Shown: positions 56,358-64,000, counted from the first letter of the stretch. The stretch is 64,000 bases of DNA from Palsa-89 sp963824345 (GCA_963824345.1 CAWGOZ010000021.1:310001-374000), one strand, 5' to 3'. Numbers and translations: made by a program. The notes: generated from the letters alone by a model not told the origin.

Positions 56358-57329
56358 ATGTACAAAATTATCGGCGGTTTCCTGGCAGTCCTGAGCGTCG
56401 CCGCGCGGTTGGCTCTTGCCCAGTCGAATTCCCCAGATCCGGAAGTTATCCAGGTAGTTCCCAACTTCTACATGCTTGCCGGCGCCGGGGGCAACATCGC
56501 CGTGCAGACCGGACCGGACGGCGTGGTATTGGTGAACGCGGGATCGGCGGAAATGTCGGGCAAGGTCATTGCGGCCGTCCAGAAGCTGACGCCGCAGCCC
56601 ATTCGCTACATCATTGACACCAACGCCGACCCGCACAACGTCGGCGGCAATGCCAGCGTTGCGAAGGCCGGCCAATCCTTTACCCAGGCCAGCAACACCG
56701 GCCCGGGCGGAATTGCAATCGTGGGTCCGGCAACCATTCTGGCAACCGAGACAGTCCTTAACCGCATGAGCGCGCCGGCCGGCAAACAATCCGCATTCCC
56801 ATCGGACGCATGGCCCACCGAATCCTTCTCTCAGAACGAAAAGACGATGTATATCAACCGGGAGGGCATCGAAGCCATGTACCAACCGGCGGCGCATTCC
56901 GATGGCGACCTGATGGTGTTTTTCCGGCGCTCGGATGTGCTGGTGGCCGGCGATATTCTCGACATCGGGCATTTCCCGTCGATTGAAATCGATAAAGGAG
57001 GCACCATCCAGGGGGAAATTGACGCGCTGAACCGCATCATCGCAATCGCGATTCCGCCGGTTCCGCTGGTTTGGCAGGGCGGCGGAACTTTGGTTGTACC
57101 CGGCCGCGGCCGGATCTGCGATCAAGCGGACGTGGTTGAATATCGCGACATGGTGACGGTGATCCGGGACGTGGTCGGGGACATGATCCGGCGCGGCATG
57201 ACGCTCGATCAGATCAAGGCGGCGAATCCCACCGCGGGCTACCGCAAGCGGTATGGAACCGATTCCGGCGCCTGGACCACGGATATGTTTGTCGAGGCGA
57301 TTTACAAGAGTCTCACCGCTAAGAAATAG
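56358..57329 (+). CDS. Exported MBL-fold protein, family B copy B4 (most metal ligands lost)
   Basis: This 323-residue protein starts at ATG 56358 (a TTG 12 bases upstream is less likely) with a signal peptide (IGGFLAVLSVAARLALA). The metal motif is DTNADPHNVGGN, in which all four ligands are changed. AHSDGDL and VAGDIL remain, but the last His is also gone (PGRGRICDQAD instead of PGHGR). It is therefore the most divergent paralogue and unlikely to bind zinc in the usual way. The fold and length are kept (DMFVEAIYKSL at the C-terminus as in the other copies). It is first in the third array, with 15 bp to C4. Confidence 0.82.
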   Translation: MYKIIGGFLAVLSVAARLALAQSNSPDPEVIQVVPNFYMLAGAGGNIAVQTGPDGVVLVNAGSAEMSGKVIAAVQKLTPQPIRYIIDTNADPHNVGGNASVAKAGQSFTQASNTGPGGIAIVGPATILATETVLNRMSAPAGKQSAFPSDAWPTESFSQNEKTMYINREGIEAMYQPAAHSDGDLMVFFRRSDVLVAGDILDIGHFPSIEIDKGGTIQGEIDALNRIIAIAIPPVPLVWQGGGTLVVPGRGRICDQADVVEYRDMVTVIRDVVGDMIRRGMTLDQIKAANPTAGYRKRYGTDSGAWTTDMFVEAIYKSLTAKK

Positions 57330-57344
57330 TCGAGGAATTTACGA

Positions 57345-58298
57345 ATGGAGCACAGGGAGCTTTCTCGGGTCGCGCTCGCCGCACTGCTAGCGGGTTCGGC
57401 ATTGGCGCCGTTGCGGTCTGCGGCGCAAACGTTGGACCTGGCCGGACAGTGGGCTCCGCGCGAGCATCAGGATTTTCAGGACCGCGGCGGCGGCCCGGAC
57501 CCCGTGGATTACACCGCGATTCCGCTCAACGCCGAAGCACGCACCCGGGCTCTTACTTACACCTCGTCGATTCTTTCCATGCCAGAACGCCAGTGTCTCT
57601 ATTACCCGCCCTTTTATATCGTGTTCGGCCCGCAAGGCTTTAAGATTTGGGCCGACTTCGATTCGGTGACGGGCAAGGTGCTGGCCTGGAAAGTGGGAGC
57701 GGCAATCGACCGTTCCGTGATCACCATCTGGATGGATGGGCGTCCGCATCCCTCCCCATACGCGCCACATACCTTTGACGGTTTCACCACCGGCGTGTGG
57801 GAAGGCGACGTCCTGACTACCTACACTACTCACATGAAGGCCGGCTACTTTCGCCGTAACGGCGTTCCCAGCAGCGACGAAACCACCATGACCGCGCACT
57901 TTATGCGGCATGGAAATTCCCTGACCATCAGCGCCCACATCGAGGACCCGGTCTATTTGACGGAGCCTTATGTGATCAGCCGGACCAACCAGTTGGATCC
58001 CAGCGTGAATCTTCCTCCCACGCCCGCTCCGTGCATGCCGGAAGCGGAAATCCCGCGGTTGGCGGGCAACGGCGTGGTTCCCCATTATCTGCCGGGGAAG
58101 AATCCTTTTGTCGACGAAATGACCAACCTGTATCACATCCCCCAGGAGGCCGTCCTAGGCGGCGCTGAAGAGATGTATCCCGAATATCGCAAAAAGCTGA
58201 AAGACCACTACGTAGCTCCCGAGAAATGCATTCGCTATTGCTGCGGGTGGGGCGGATCGGGCGTAAATAAGCTCGGCTGCATCGTGAGGGGGCAATAA
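57345..58298 (+). CDS. Exported family C protein (SGEW family), copy C4, with CCGW tail
   Basis: This 317-residue protein has a signal peptide (LAALLAGSALAPLRSAAQ). Landmarks are LDLAGQWAPREHQDF, VDYTAIPLNAEAR, QCLYYPPFYIVFGP, TIWMDGRPHPSPYAPHTFDG, HMKAGYFRRNGVPSSDETTM, YLPGKNPFVDEM and GGAEEMYPEYRKKLK. The tail KCIRYCCGWGGSG is nearly the same as in C3. SGEW appears here as AGQW. It is 6 bp upstream of A4. Confidence 0.78.
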   Translation: MEHRELSRVALAALLAGSALAPLRSAAQTLDLAGQWAPREHQDFQDRGGGPDPVDYTAIPLNAEARTRALTYTSSILSMPERQCLYYPPFYIVFGPQGFKIWADFDSVTGKVLAWKVGAAIDRSVITIWMDGRPHPSPYAPHTFDGFTTGVWEGDVLTTYTTHMKAGYFRRNGVPSSDETTMTAHFMRHGNSLTISAHIEDPVYLTEPYVISRTNQLDPSVNLPPTPAPCMPEAEIPRLAGNGVVPHYLPGKNPFVDEMTNLYHIPQEAVLGGAEEMYPEYRKKLKDHYVAPEKCIRYCCGWGGSGVNKLGCIVRGQ

Positions 58299-58304
58299 AA
58301 GATC

Positions 58305-59129
58305 ATGTCGTTCGCTTCGGCCAGTGCAGCTTTGTGGCTGGGCTTTTTGGGTGTCGGTTATGGGCAGGCTCCAGCGGTGTCCGAAAGCCCAACTGCTCCT
58401 GCGCCGTCCGCGCAGCAGAGCGCCCCGCTCGATTTGACCGGATATTGGGTCTCCATCGTCACCGAAGATTGGCGCTGGCGCATGGTAACGCCGCCCAAGG
58501 GCGACTATGCCAGCATCCCGATCAATTTGGAAGGCAAGAAGGCCGCGGACCTGTGGGATCCAGCCAAAGACGAAGCGGCCGGTGAACAGTGCAGGTCCTA
58601 CGGCGCGCCGGCCATTATGCGCGTTCCGGGCAGGCTGCATATCACCTGGCAGGATCAAAACACACTGCGCGTTGAGACGGATGCCGGAAGGCAAGTCCGG
58701 CTGTTTCATTTCGGCGCTTGGACGCCTCCTCGCGACGCGCCTTCTACCTGGCAAGGCGATTCGGTAGCCGCCTGGGAGACTCCGCGCCCTGTGGGCGGCG
58801 GCGGTGGTGTGGGCGAAACACAAGCCGAACAAGGCAGGGGCGCGGCGCCGACCGACGCGGAGGCGGTGAAACATGGAGACATGAAAGTGGTGACCACGCA
58901 CATCCGTCCCGGCTATCTACGCAAGAATGGCGTGCCCTACAGCGCTAGCGCCAGTATGACTGAGTATTGGGACCTCAACAAGGAAACGAACGGCGAACAA
59001 TGGATCGTGATCACGACACTGGTGGACGATTCGGTATATTTGCAGGCGGAATGGGTCACCGCTTTGCATTTCAAAAAAGAGCCGGACGGCTCCAAATGGG
59101 ATCCCAGCCCCTGCTCATCCCGATGGTGA
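58305..59129 (+). CDS. Exported family A protein (DLTGYW family), copy A4
   Basis: This 274-residue protein has a short leader (ASAALWLGFLGVGYGQ). Landmarks are APLDLTGYWVSIVTEDWRWR, SIPINLEGKKAADLWDPAKD, QCRSYGAPAIMRVPGRLHI, NTLRVETDAGRQVRLFHFG, YLRKNGVPYSASASMTEYWD, and the end FKKEPDGSKWDPSPC. A Gly-rich linker near residue 165 (PVGGGGGVGE) separates the two halves. It is closest to A3. Confidence 0.78.
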   Translation: MSFASASAALWLGFLGVGYGQAPAVSESPTAPAPSAQQSAPLDLTGYWVSIVTEDWRWRMVTPPKGDYASIPINLEGKKAADLWDPAKDEAAGEQCRSYGAPAIMRVPGRLHITWQDQNTLRVETDAGRQVRLFHFGAWTPPRDAPSTWQGDSVAAWETPRPVGGGGGVGETQAEQGRGAAPTDAEAVKHGDMKVVTTHIRPGYLRKNGVPYSASASMTEYWDLNKETNGEQWIVITTLVDDSVYLQAEWVTALHFKKEPDGSKWDPSPCSSRW

Positions 59130-59152
59130 GAGCCTTTGCTAAGGTGTGATTG

Positions 59153-60025
59153 ATGCATCGCAATGTTCTCGTAGGTGCGGCGCCCTCCCTGATTTTGCTG
59201 GCAGCCGGGCTGATCACGCCGTTGTTTGGCCAGATCGACATATCCGGGGAATGGATGGCGCAGGTTTTCGAAGACTATCCGCATCGCTTGCCTGGCGCCG
59301 AGCTGGGCGATTACACCGGTTTGCCTATTAACGCCGCGGCGCGCCAGAAGGCTTCGAGCTGGGATGCGTCTATTCTTTCGCTGCCGGAACATCAGGCCAA
59401 GCCGCATCCGGCCCAGTATTTCATGCGTGGGCCGGGGCCGGATATTTTGATTACCAAAGTGTACAACCCGGTTACCCAAACTTTGACCGCCTTCACAATC
59501 GAAGGCGTCTACGGGCGGGACGACCGGGTGATCTGGATGGACGGCCGTCCGCATCCATCGGAGTACGCCGAGCACACCTGGGACGGTTTTTCCACTGGCA
59601 AGGTGGAAGGCAACCAGCTCACCATTACCACTACTCACATGAAGTACGGCGTGATTCAGCGCAATGGCGTGCCGAGCAGCCCCCACGCGGTGATGACCGA
59701 GACTTTCATCCGCCATGGCGACTACTTGACGCTGGTTTCGATTGTGGACGATCCGGTCTATCTGGAAGAACCGTTTATTCGTACGTCGCAATGGACGCGC
59801 ACTTCCAATCTGGCGGTGGATGAGCGCTTCATCTTGGATATCGCCGACGAAGTAACGCGCCCGCGGGGATACGTTCCACACTATCCGCTCGGCATCCAGC
59901 AAAGCGAATTTGCCTCGAAATATGGGCTGCCTTTCGAGGCGACGCAGGGCGGGAAAGAGACCACGTACCCGGAGTACGAACTAAAGCTGCGCCGGATGAT
60001 CGAAGACGCCGCGAAGCTCCCATGA
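59153..60025 (+). CDS. Exported family C protein (SGEW family), copy C5 (no Cys tail)
   Basis: This 290-residue protein has its start at ATG 59153 with AAGG upstream and a signal peptide (PSLILLAAGLITPLFGQ). Landmarks are IDISGEWMAQVFEDYPHRLP, GDYTGLPINAAARQKASSWD, VIWMDGRPHPSEYAEHTWDG, and HMKYGVIQRNGVPSSPHAVM. Compared with other C copies the Cys of the QC motif is lost (EHQAKPHPAQYFMRGP), so the usual disulfide is absent. It also lacks the cysteine tail, ending in KLRRMIEDAAKLP. It overlaps B5 by 4 bp (ATGA). Confidence 0.78.
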   Translation: MHRNVLVGAAPSLILLAAGLITPLFGQIDISGEWMAQVFEDYPHRLPGAELGDYTGLPINAAARQKASSWDASILSLPEHQAKPHPAQYFMRGPGPDILITKVYNPVTQTLTAFTIEGVYGRDDRVIWMDGRPHPSEYAEHTWDGFSTGKVEGNQLTITTTHMKYGVIQRNGVPSSPHAVMTETFIRHGDYLTLVSIVDDPVYLEEPFIRTSQWTRTSNLAVDERFILDIADEVTRPRGYVPHYPLGIQQSEFASKYGLPFEATQGGKETTYPEYELKLRRMIEDAAKLP

Positions 60026-61017
60026 AGCTGGGAAGCGCAATGCTGGTATTGGCGGCGGCAGTTTTGCCGGCCAACGCACAGAGATCTCCGATGCTGCGAG
60101 CCTTGACCGAAAAGCGGCCGGAGATCGTCAAGGTTGGTGGCATCGAGATTGTGCATGTCCAGAAGAATATCTACATGCTGGTGGGCGCGGGCGCGAATGT
60201 CACGGTGCAGATCGGCGAACAGGGCGCGTTCCTGGTGGATGCAGGCAGCGCGGGGCAGGGCGATCACATCGTGGCCGCGGTACGCCATCTCACCTCCGAA
60301 CCATTGCGAGTATTAGTGAATACCGCCGCCGATGCCGACCTGGTTGGCGGGGACGCTGCGATTGTGGCCGCAGCCGGTGGCCTCACCGGGCCAGTGGCGG
60401 ACGCGCAGGGCCGGCCGGGCAACACGGGAATCCTGACTATCGCCCACGACAACACGCTGCACTGGATGACAACCGGCACAGCCGCGCTGCCGCCACTCTC
60501 CGGGGATGCATTGCCGCTCCAGGCGTTTATTTCAGAGCGGAAGGATCTTTACTTCAATGGCGAAGCGGTCCAGATTCTGCACCAGCCGCACGCCCGCACC
60601 GACGGCGACGCCATCGTGTTCTTTCGCGGCTCGGATGTGATCAGCACCGGCGACCTGTTTCGCACAGACAGCTATCCGGTGATCGATCCCACCCGGGGCG
60701 GCAGCATCCAGGGCGAGATCGACGCGCTGAATGTCGTGCTCGATCTCGCCGTCCCGGAGCGCAATCAGATGGGCGGCACGCGCGTAGTTCCGGGCCACGG
60801 CTGGATCTGCAACGAAGCCGATGTATTGGAATATCGTGACATGCTGACGATCATTCGCGACCGGGTTGCCGACATGCTGAAAGAGCACTGGACCCTCGAA
60901 CAGGTGAAAGCCGCGAAGCCAACGCTCGAGTACGACGCGATCTACGGCGGCAATGAAGAAATGACCGCGAATAAGCTGCTGGGGGTGATTTACCACGACC
61001 TCACGCAGAAGAAATAG
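60022..61017 (+). CDS. Exported MBL-fold protein, family B copy B5 (Zn1 histidines missing)
   Basis: This 331-residue protein has a signal peptide (AMLVLAAAVLPANAQ). The metal motif is NTAADADLVGGD: both His of the first site are replaced by Ala and Asp, and the second-site His by Leu, with one Asp kept. The third ligand is displaced (PHARTDGDA in place of AHTDGDS), while STGDLF and PGHGWICNEAD remain. The N-terminal segment has an extra stretch of about 20 residues (MLRALTEKRPEIVK). It overlaps C5 by 4 bp and is 4 bp from A5. Confidence 0.82.
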   Translation: MKLGSAMLVLAAAVLPANAQRSPMLRALTEKRPEIVKVGGIEIVHVQKNIYMLVGAGANVTVQIGEQGAFLVDAGSAGQGDHIVAAVRHLTSEPLRVLVNTAADADLVGGDAAIVAAAGGLTGPVADAQGRPGNTGILTIAHDNTLHWMTTGTAALPPLSGDALPLQAFISERKDLYFNGEAVQILHQPHARTDGDAIVFFRGSDVISTGDLFRTDSYPVIDPTRGGSIQGEIDALNVVLDLAVPERNQMGGTRVVPGHGWICNEADVLEYRDMLTIIRDRVADMLKEHWTLEQVKAAKPTLEYDAIYGGNEEMTANKLLGVIYHDLTQKK

Positions 61018-61021
61018 AGCG

Positions 61022-61864
61022 ATGCAAATACCCAGAAGACCTGTCAAGAGCCGGCACCTGCTGCTAACGGCGGGATGTTTCTTGTTGGGCAGCTCTGTGT
61101 TCGCGCAGGCCCCGAAAACGCCGCAAGCAGGCGCGCCCACCGACCTGACCGGCTATTGGGTGGCGGTGATCACCGAAGATTGGCGCTTCCGCATGGTGAC
61201 GCCTCCCAAGGGAGACTACGCCAGCATTCCGTTGACTGCGGATGGCAGGAAGGCAGCCGACCAGTGGGATCGCGCCAGCGATATCGCAGCGGGCGAACAA
61301 TGCCGGGTCTTCGGCGCGGCCGGCATCATGCGCATGCCTTTGCGGTTGCACGTAAGCTGGCAGGACGATTCAACTCTCAAGATGGAGATCGACAACGGCG
61401 ATCAAGTGCGGCTGTTCCACTTCGACAAATCCGCGCAACCACCGGCGCAAGCCAGTTGGCAGGGATTCTCTAGCGCGGAGTGGGAAACCGTTGGGGAGGG
61501 CGAGGAGCTGGCGCCCTCCGGCCGTCCCAGACCCAGAAACCAGGCACCTTCCCCGCCGCCGCTCAGTGGATCGCTGACTGGATCACTGAAAGTAATTACG
61601 ACCCGCATGAAACCGGGATACCTTCGCCGCAACGGCGTGCCGTACAGCGCCAACGCCCGCCTGACCGAGTTTTTCGATCGCACCACAGGACCGCACGGCG
61701 AATCCTGGCTGATTCTGACGTCCGTCGTCGACGACCCGCTATATTTAAGCGAACCGCTTTTATTGACTACCCATTACAAACTCGAAGCGGATGGATCGAA
61801 GTTTCAACCGCGGCCCTGTGAGGAAACGGCGCCGGTGGAGGGTCTGGCCGCGCGTCCAAAGTAA
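61022..61864 (+). CDS. Exported family A protein (DLTGYW family), copy A5
   Basis: This 280-residue protein has a signal peptide (HLLLTAGCFLLGSSVFAQ). Landmarks are APTDLTGYWVAVITEDWRFR, SIPLTADGRKAADQWD, QCRVFGAAGIMRMPLRLHVS, STLKMEIDNGDQVRLFHFD, YLRRNGVPYSANARLTEFFD, and FQPRPC. The middle linker is Pro-rich (GRPRPRNQAPSPPPLSG). A 43-bp gap separates it from the first SnoaL-like gene, which has its own AAGGAGA ribosome binding site. Confidence 0.78.
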   Translation: MQIPRRPVKSRHLLLTAGCFLLGSSVFAQAPKTPQAGAPTDLTGYWVAVITEDWRFRMVTPPKGDYASIPLTADGRKAADQWDRASDIAAGEQCRVFGAAGIMRMPLRLHVSWQDDSTLKMEIDNGDQVRLFHFDKSAQPPAQASWQGFSSAEWETVGEGEELAPSGRPRPRNQAPSPPPLSGSLTGSLKVITTRMKPGYLRRNGVPYSANARLTEFFDRTTGPHGESWLILTSVVDDPLYLSEPLLLTTHYKLEADGSKFQPRPCEETAPVEGLAARPK

Positions 61865-61907
61865 TTCCACAAGGGTGATGTAATAAGCACTCGCCAAGGA
61901 GAAAGTG

Positions 61908-62399
61908 ATGAAACTTTTGAAAATTTTCGCCGCCTCCGCTCTGTTGCTCGCGGCGGTTTGCTCGCCTGCCGTCTCACAGGAAACCAACCCCAACATGACG
62001 AAGCAGGAAAAAGAGAACCTGAAATTCGTGCTCGACTGGTGGCGTGAAGTGCTGGTGGCGCGGCATGTCGAACTCGCCCCGAAATATCAGGCCGACGACT
62101 ACATTCAGCACGATCCCAACATCCCCACCGGACGCGACGCTTTTGTGAAGGTCATCGGACGCAGGCCGGCGGAACCGATTCCCAACGTCCTGCCGAATCT
62201 GCCGGTCGCTGAGTTTGCCAAGGGCGATTACGTCGTGCTAGTTTGGAACCGCTTCGCCGTGGACCCCACCAAACCGAACGCCGCCTACGTGTACAACCAC
62301 TTCAACGTCCTCCGGCTCCAGAACGGGAAAATTCAGGAGCATTGGAATAGCAACAAGAAGAATCCCACGCCTCCCGCCGGCGCAGGGCGCGGTAAGTAA
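61908..62399 (+). CDS. Exported SnoaL/NTF2-like protein 1
   Basis: This 163-residue protein has AAGGAGA before the start and a signal peptide (ASALLLAAVCSPAVSQ). The fold pattern is SnoaL-like: NLKFVLDWWREVLVARHVEL, then DYIQHDPNIPTGRDAFVKVI, and YVYNHFNVLRLQNGKIQEHW. The His-Asp pair (QHDP) matches catalytic positions of SnoaL-type cyclases. Most family members have no known substrate. It is followed by a paralogue after 20 bp and lies inside the A/B/C array. Confidence 0.82.
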   Translation: MKLLKIFAASALLLAAVCSPAVSQETNPNMTKQEKENLKFVLDWWREVLVARHVELAPKYQADDYIQHDPNIPTGRDAFVKVIGRRPAEPIPNVLPNLPVAEFAKGDYVVLVWNRFAVDPTKPNAAYVYNHFNVLRLQNGKIQEHWNSNKKNPTPPAGAGRGK

Positions 62400-62419
62400 C
62401 GGGACCAGGAGAAAAAACA

Positions 62420-62893
62420 ATGTTTGCAAACGAAGCAATCTTAAAATTCAAGATGCTCGGCGCCGTTGGGCTGGTGGCCCTGGGTTGCTCGGTCCTGTTC
62501 GCGCAAAATCTGAAACTGAGCGCTCTCGAAAAGAAGAACAGGGAAATCGCGGACCGGGAGATGCGGGAAATCCTCCAGTACGGCCATCTCGAAGTCGCCG
62601 GCGAAGTGATGGCGGAATCCTACATCCAGCACAATCCGAATGTCCCCAACGGCCGCGCCGGTTTCCTGAAGGCCATGGGCAACCGCAAGCCGGACGAACT
62701 GCAGCCAGGATGGAAAAACCCGCCGACCATGGTCATCACGAGCGGGCCATTCGTTCTCTACATGTTCGAACGCAAAGACAAAGACCCCGACGATCCCTCC
62801 AAGGAATACACCTGGGACCATTTCGACATGCTGCGCGTGGAAAACGGCAAGATCCAGGAGCATTGGGACGAAGTAGAAAAGCGCGCGCCCTGA
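62420..62893 (+). CDS. Exported SnoaL/NTF2-like protein 2
   Basis: This 157-residue protein with AGGAG before the start has a signal peptide (GAVGLVALGCSVLFAQ). It shares REMREILQYGHLEVAGEVMA, ESYIQHNPNVPNGRAGFLKA and HFDMLRVENGKIQEHWDEVE with SnoaL-like protein 1. The QHDP pair is QHNP here, so the Asp is replaced by Asn. It is 7 bp upstream of B6. Confidence 0.82.
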   Translation: MFANEAILKFKMLGAVGLVALGCSVLFAQNLKLSALEKKNREIADREMREILQYGHLEVAGEVMAESYIQHNPNVPNGRAGFLKAMGNRKPDELQPGWKNPPTMVITSGPFVLYMFERKDKDPDDPSKEYTWDHFDMLRVENGKIQEHWDEVEKRAP

Positions 62894-62900
62894 TCCGGCC

Positions 62901-63848
62901 ATGAGTCGAGTGCTGGAGTGTTTGTGTTGCGCGGCGGCTCTGGTTGCGCTGGCCCCTGCTCCGGCACGCGCTCAGTCTCCCAGCGTGCACGCCGTTAAGG
63001 TACAGGGCAAGGTCTGGATGCTGGTGGGCGCGGGCGGGAATATCGCCATGCAGGCCGGCCAGGAAGGCGTGATCCTGGTCGACACCGGCGCATCAGGGAT
63101 GACCGATGCCGTGCTGGCCGCCATCCGGGAGGTGACCAGTGCTTCCATCCGCTACGTCTTCAACACCTCGTCAAGTCCCGATCACGTGGGCGGCAATGCA
63201 ATCGTCGCGGCGCTGCCGGGAGGATCCACCACGGGTGAGGGGCGCGGTCCGTTGCCCAGTATTACCGCGCATGAAAATGTTCTGCAGCGGATGAGCCTGC
63301 GGGATCCTAGCGGGAAGTCGCTGTATCCTACCAGCGCCTGGCCATCGGACGCCTACTTGGCATCCCATCGAAACGTATTTTTCAACGGCGAGACCGTGGA
63401 CCTGATCCACGAACCGGCGGCGCATACCGACGGCGACACCATCGTGTATTTCCGCGGCTCGAACGTGCTGGTTTCCGGCGACATCTTCACCACCACGAAC
63501 TTGCCTCTCATCGATGGCAAGCAGGGCGGCACGTCCAAGGGAACGCTCGCCGCCCTCAACGCGATGCTGGATATCGCGGTGCCGGAGAAAATGCAGGAAG
63601 GGGGTACCTACATCATTCCCGGCCATGGGCGAATCTGCGACGAGGCGGACTTGGTGGAATATCGCGACATGCTACACGAGATTCGAGACCGCATGCATGA
63701 TCTGGTGAATGTCCAGCACCTGACCCTGGAGCAGGTGAAAATGAAAAGACCCTTGCTCGGCTGGCAAGGCCGCTACAGCCGCCCGGAATGGACCACCGAC
63801 ATGTTGGTGGAAACGCTCTACGAAGAATTCAAAGCGAATGGCAAGTAA
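62901..63848 (+). CDS. Exported MBL-fold protein, family B copy B6 (Zn1 histidines missing)
   Basis: This 315-residue protein has a signal peptide (LCCAAALVALAPAPARAQ). The metal motif is NTSSSPDHVGGN: two Ser replace the first-site His, and the second-site Asp-His is kept. AHTDGDT, VSGDIF and PGHGRICDEADLVEYRDM are intact. Apart from the motif it is one of the copies closest to B1. It overlaps the next gene (A6) by 11 bp. Confidence 0.82.
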   Translation: MSRVLECLCCAAALVALAPAPARAQSPSVHAVKVQGKVWMLVGAGGNIAMQAGQEGVILVDTGASGMTDAVLAAIREVTSASIRYVFNTSSSPDHVGGNAIVAALPGGSTTGEGRGPLPSITAHENVLQRMSLRDPSGKSLYPTSAWPSDAYLASHRNVFFNGETVDLIHEPAAHTDGDTIVYFRGSNVLVSGDIFTTTNLPLIDGKQGGTSKGTLAALNAMLDIAVPEKMQEGGTYIIPGHGRICDEADLVEYRDMLHEIRDRMHDLVNVQHLTLEQVKMKRPLLGWQGRYSRPEWTTDMLVETLYEEFKANGK

Positions 63849-64000
63849 GAGCGCGCTTCGCTGGCTATGCATCCTTGTAATCCCTGCCGCTGTTCTGGCG
63901 CAGCAAGCGCCCGCGGACGGACCCGCCATCTATCAGCGCTTTGCGCCGGTCGATCTGACGGGACACTGGGTGTCCGTCGTCACCGAAGATTGGGAAGTAC
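63838..64000 (+). CDS. Exported family A protein (DLTGYW family), copy A6, cut by the window end
   Basis: The first 54 codons are present. ATG 63838 lies inside the end of B6 and starts a signal peptide (LRWLCILVIPAAVLAQQ). The family signature follows (VDLTGHWVSVVTEDW, about residues 38-52). The rest lies beyond base 64000. The B-then-A order repeats that of B5-A5 and B1-A1. Confidence 0.75.
   Translation, partial: MASKSALRWLCILVIPAAVLAQQAPADGPAIYQRFAPVDLTGHWVSVVTEDWEV

Noticed and set aside
16451..63848. Calling the MBL-like genes with changed metal motifs pseudogenes
   Set aside because: All five have full-length open frames, signal peptides, coupled starts and conserved remaining motifs, so they are most likely expressed proteins.

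Overview
The window is about 60% GC and looks like the chromosome of an acidobacterium of the Bryobacterales / Candidatus Solibacter type. This is inferred from gene families, not from a marker gene. The signs are several 1,200-residue Oar-like TonB-dependent receptors, membrane-anchored winged-helix/TolB-like/TPR regulators, Tat-exported sugar-isomerase-like TIM barrels, and large sets of exported proteins of unknown function. No rRNA, complete tRNA or CRISPR array was seen.

Region 1 (1-8158) looks like the end of an integrated element. It holds a type I restriction-modification operon on the minus strand: an hsdM with an N-terminal XRE helix-turn-helix, a half-size hsdS, and an hsdR that runs off the left edge. 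Next comes a two-gene plus-strand operon (nucleotidyltransferase, then an endonuclease IV/xylose-isomerase-like TIM barrel). The region closes at 8109-8158 with the 3' half of a tRNA-Thr(CGU) gene, which I read as the distal attachment site. A complete IS3-family (IS407-like) element at 8195-9595 sits 36 bp beyond it.

Region 2 (10018-25414) holds receptor 1, an MFS transporter, and two minus-strand operons built from three repeated families of exported proteins. Family A carries a DLTGYW motif, family B is metallo-beta-lactamase-like, and family C carries a SGEW-type motif. The transcription order is C-B-A, then C-B-A-DoxX. A ComEC-like MBL hydrolase, two tandem VOC proteins and a Tat-exported TIM barrel follow.

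Region 3 (25524-43068) holds regulator 1, receptor 2, a B-A-C-glycoside hydrolase operon and a Tat-exported TIM barrel. It continues with a PQQ-type beta-propeller, two exported cupins, a 2-hydroxyacid dehydrogenase, an isopropylmalate/homocitrate-synthase-like enzyme and a lactonase-like propeller.

Region 4 (43244-64000) holds regulators 2 and 3, the near-duplicate receptors 3 and 4, a Tat-exported zinc-type dehydrogenase, and the largest A/B/C array (B-C-A-C-B-A-SnoaL-SnoaL-B-A, cut by the window end).

Two original observations stand out. First, the A/B/C sets recur in three loci with ATGA-type overlaps, and five of the six B proteins have lost the first two zinc-binding histidines of the MBL motif. 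Second, five transcription units (receptors 2, 3 and 4, a B-A-C operon and a TIM-barrel gene) share a promoter made of phased TTCAC repeats directly upstream of a TTGYC -35 box. This suggests a regulon controlled by the PhoB/OmpR-like winged-helix regulators encoded next to the receptors. Together the genes look like a system for uptake and extracytoplasmic processing of an unidentified substrate.
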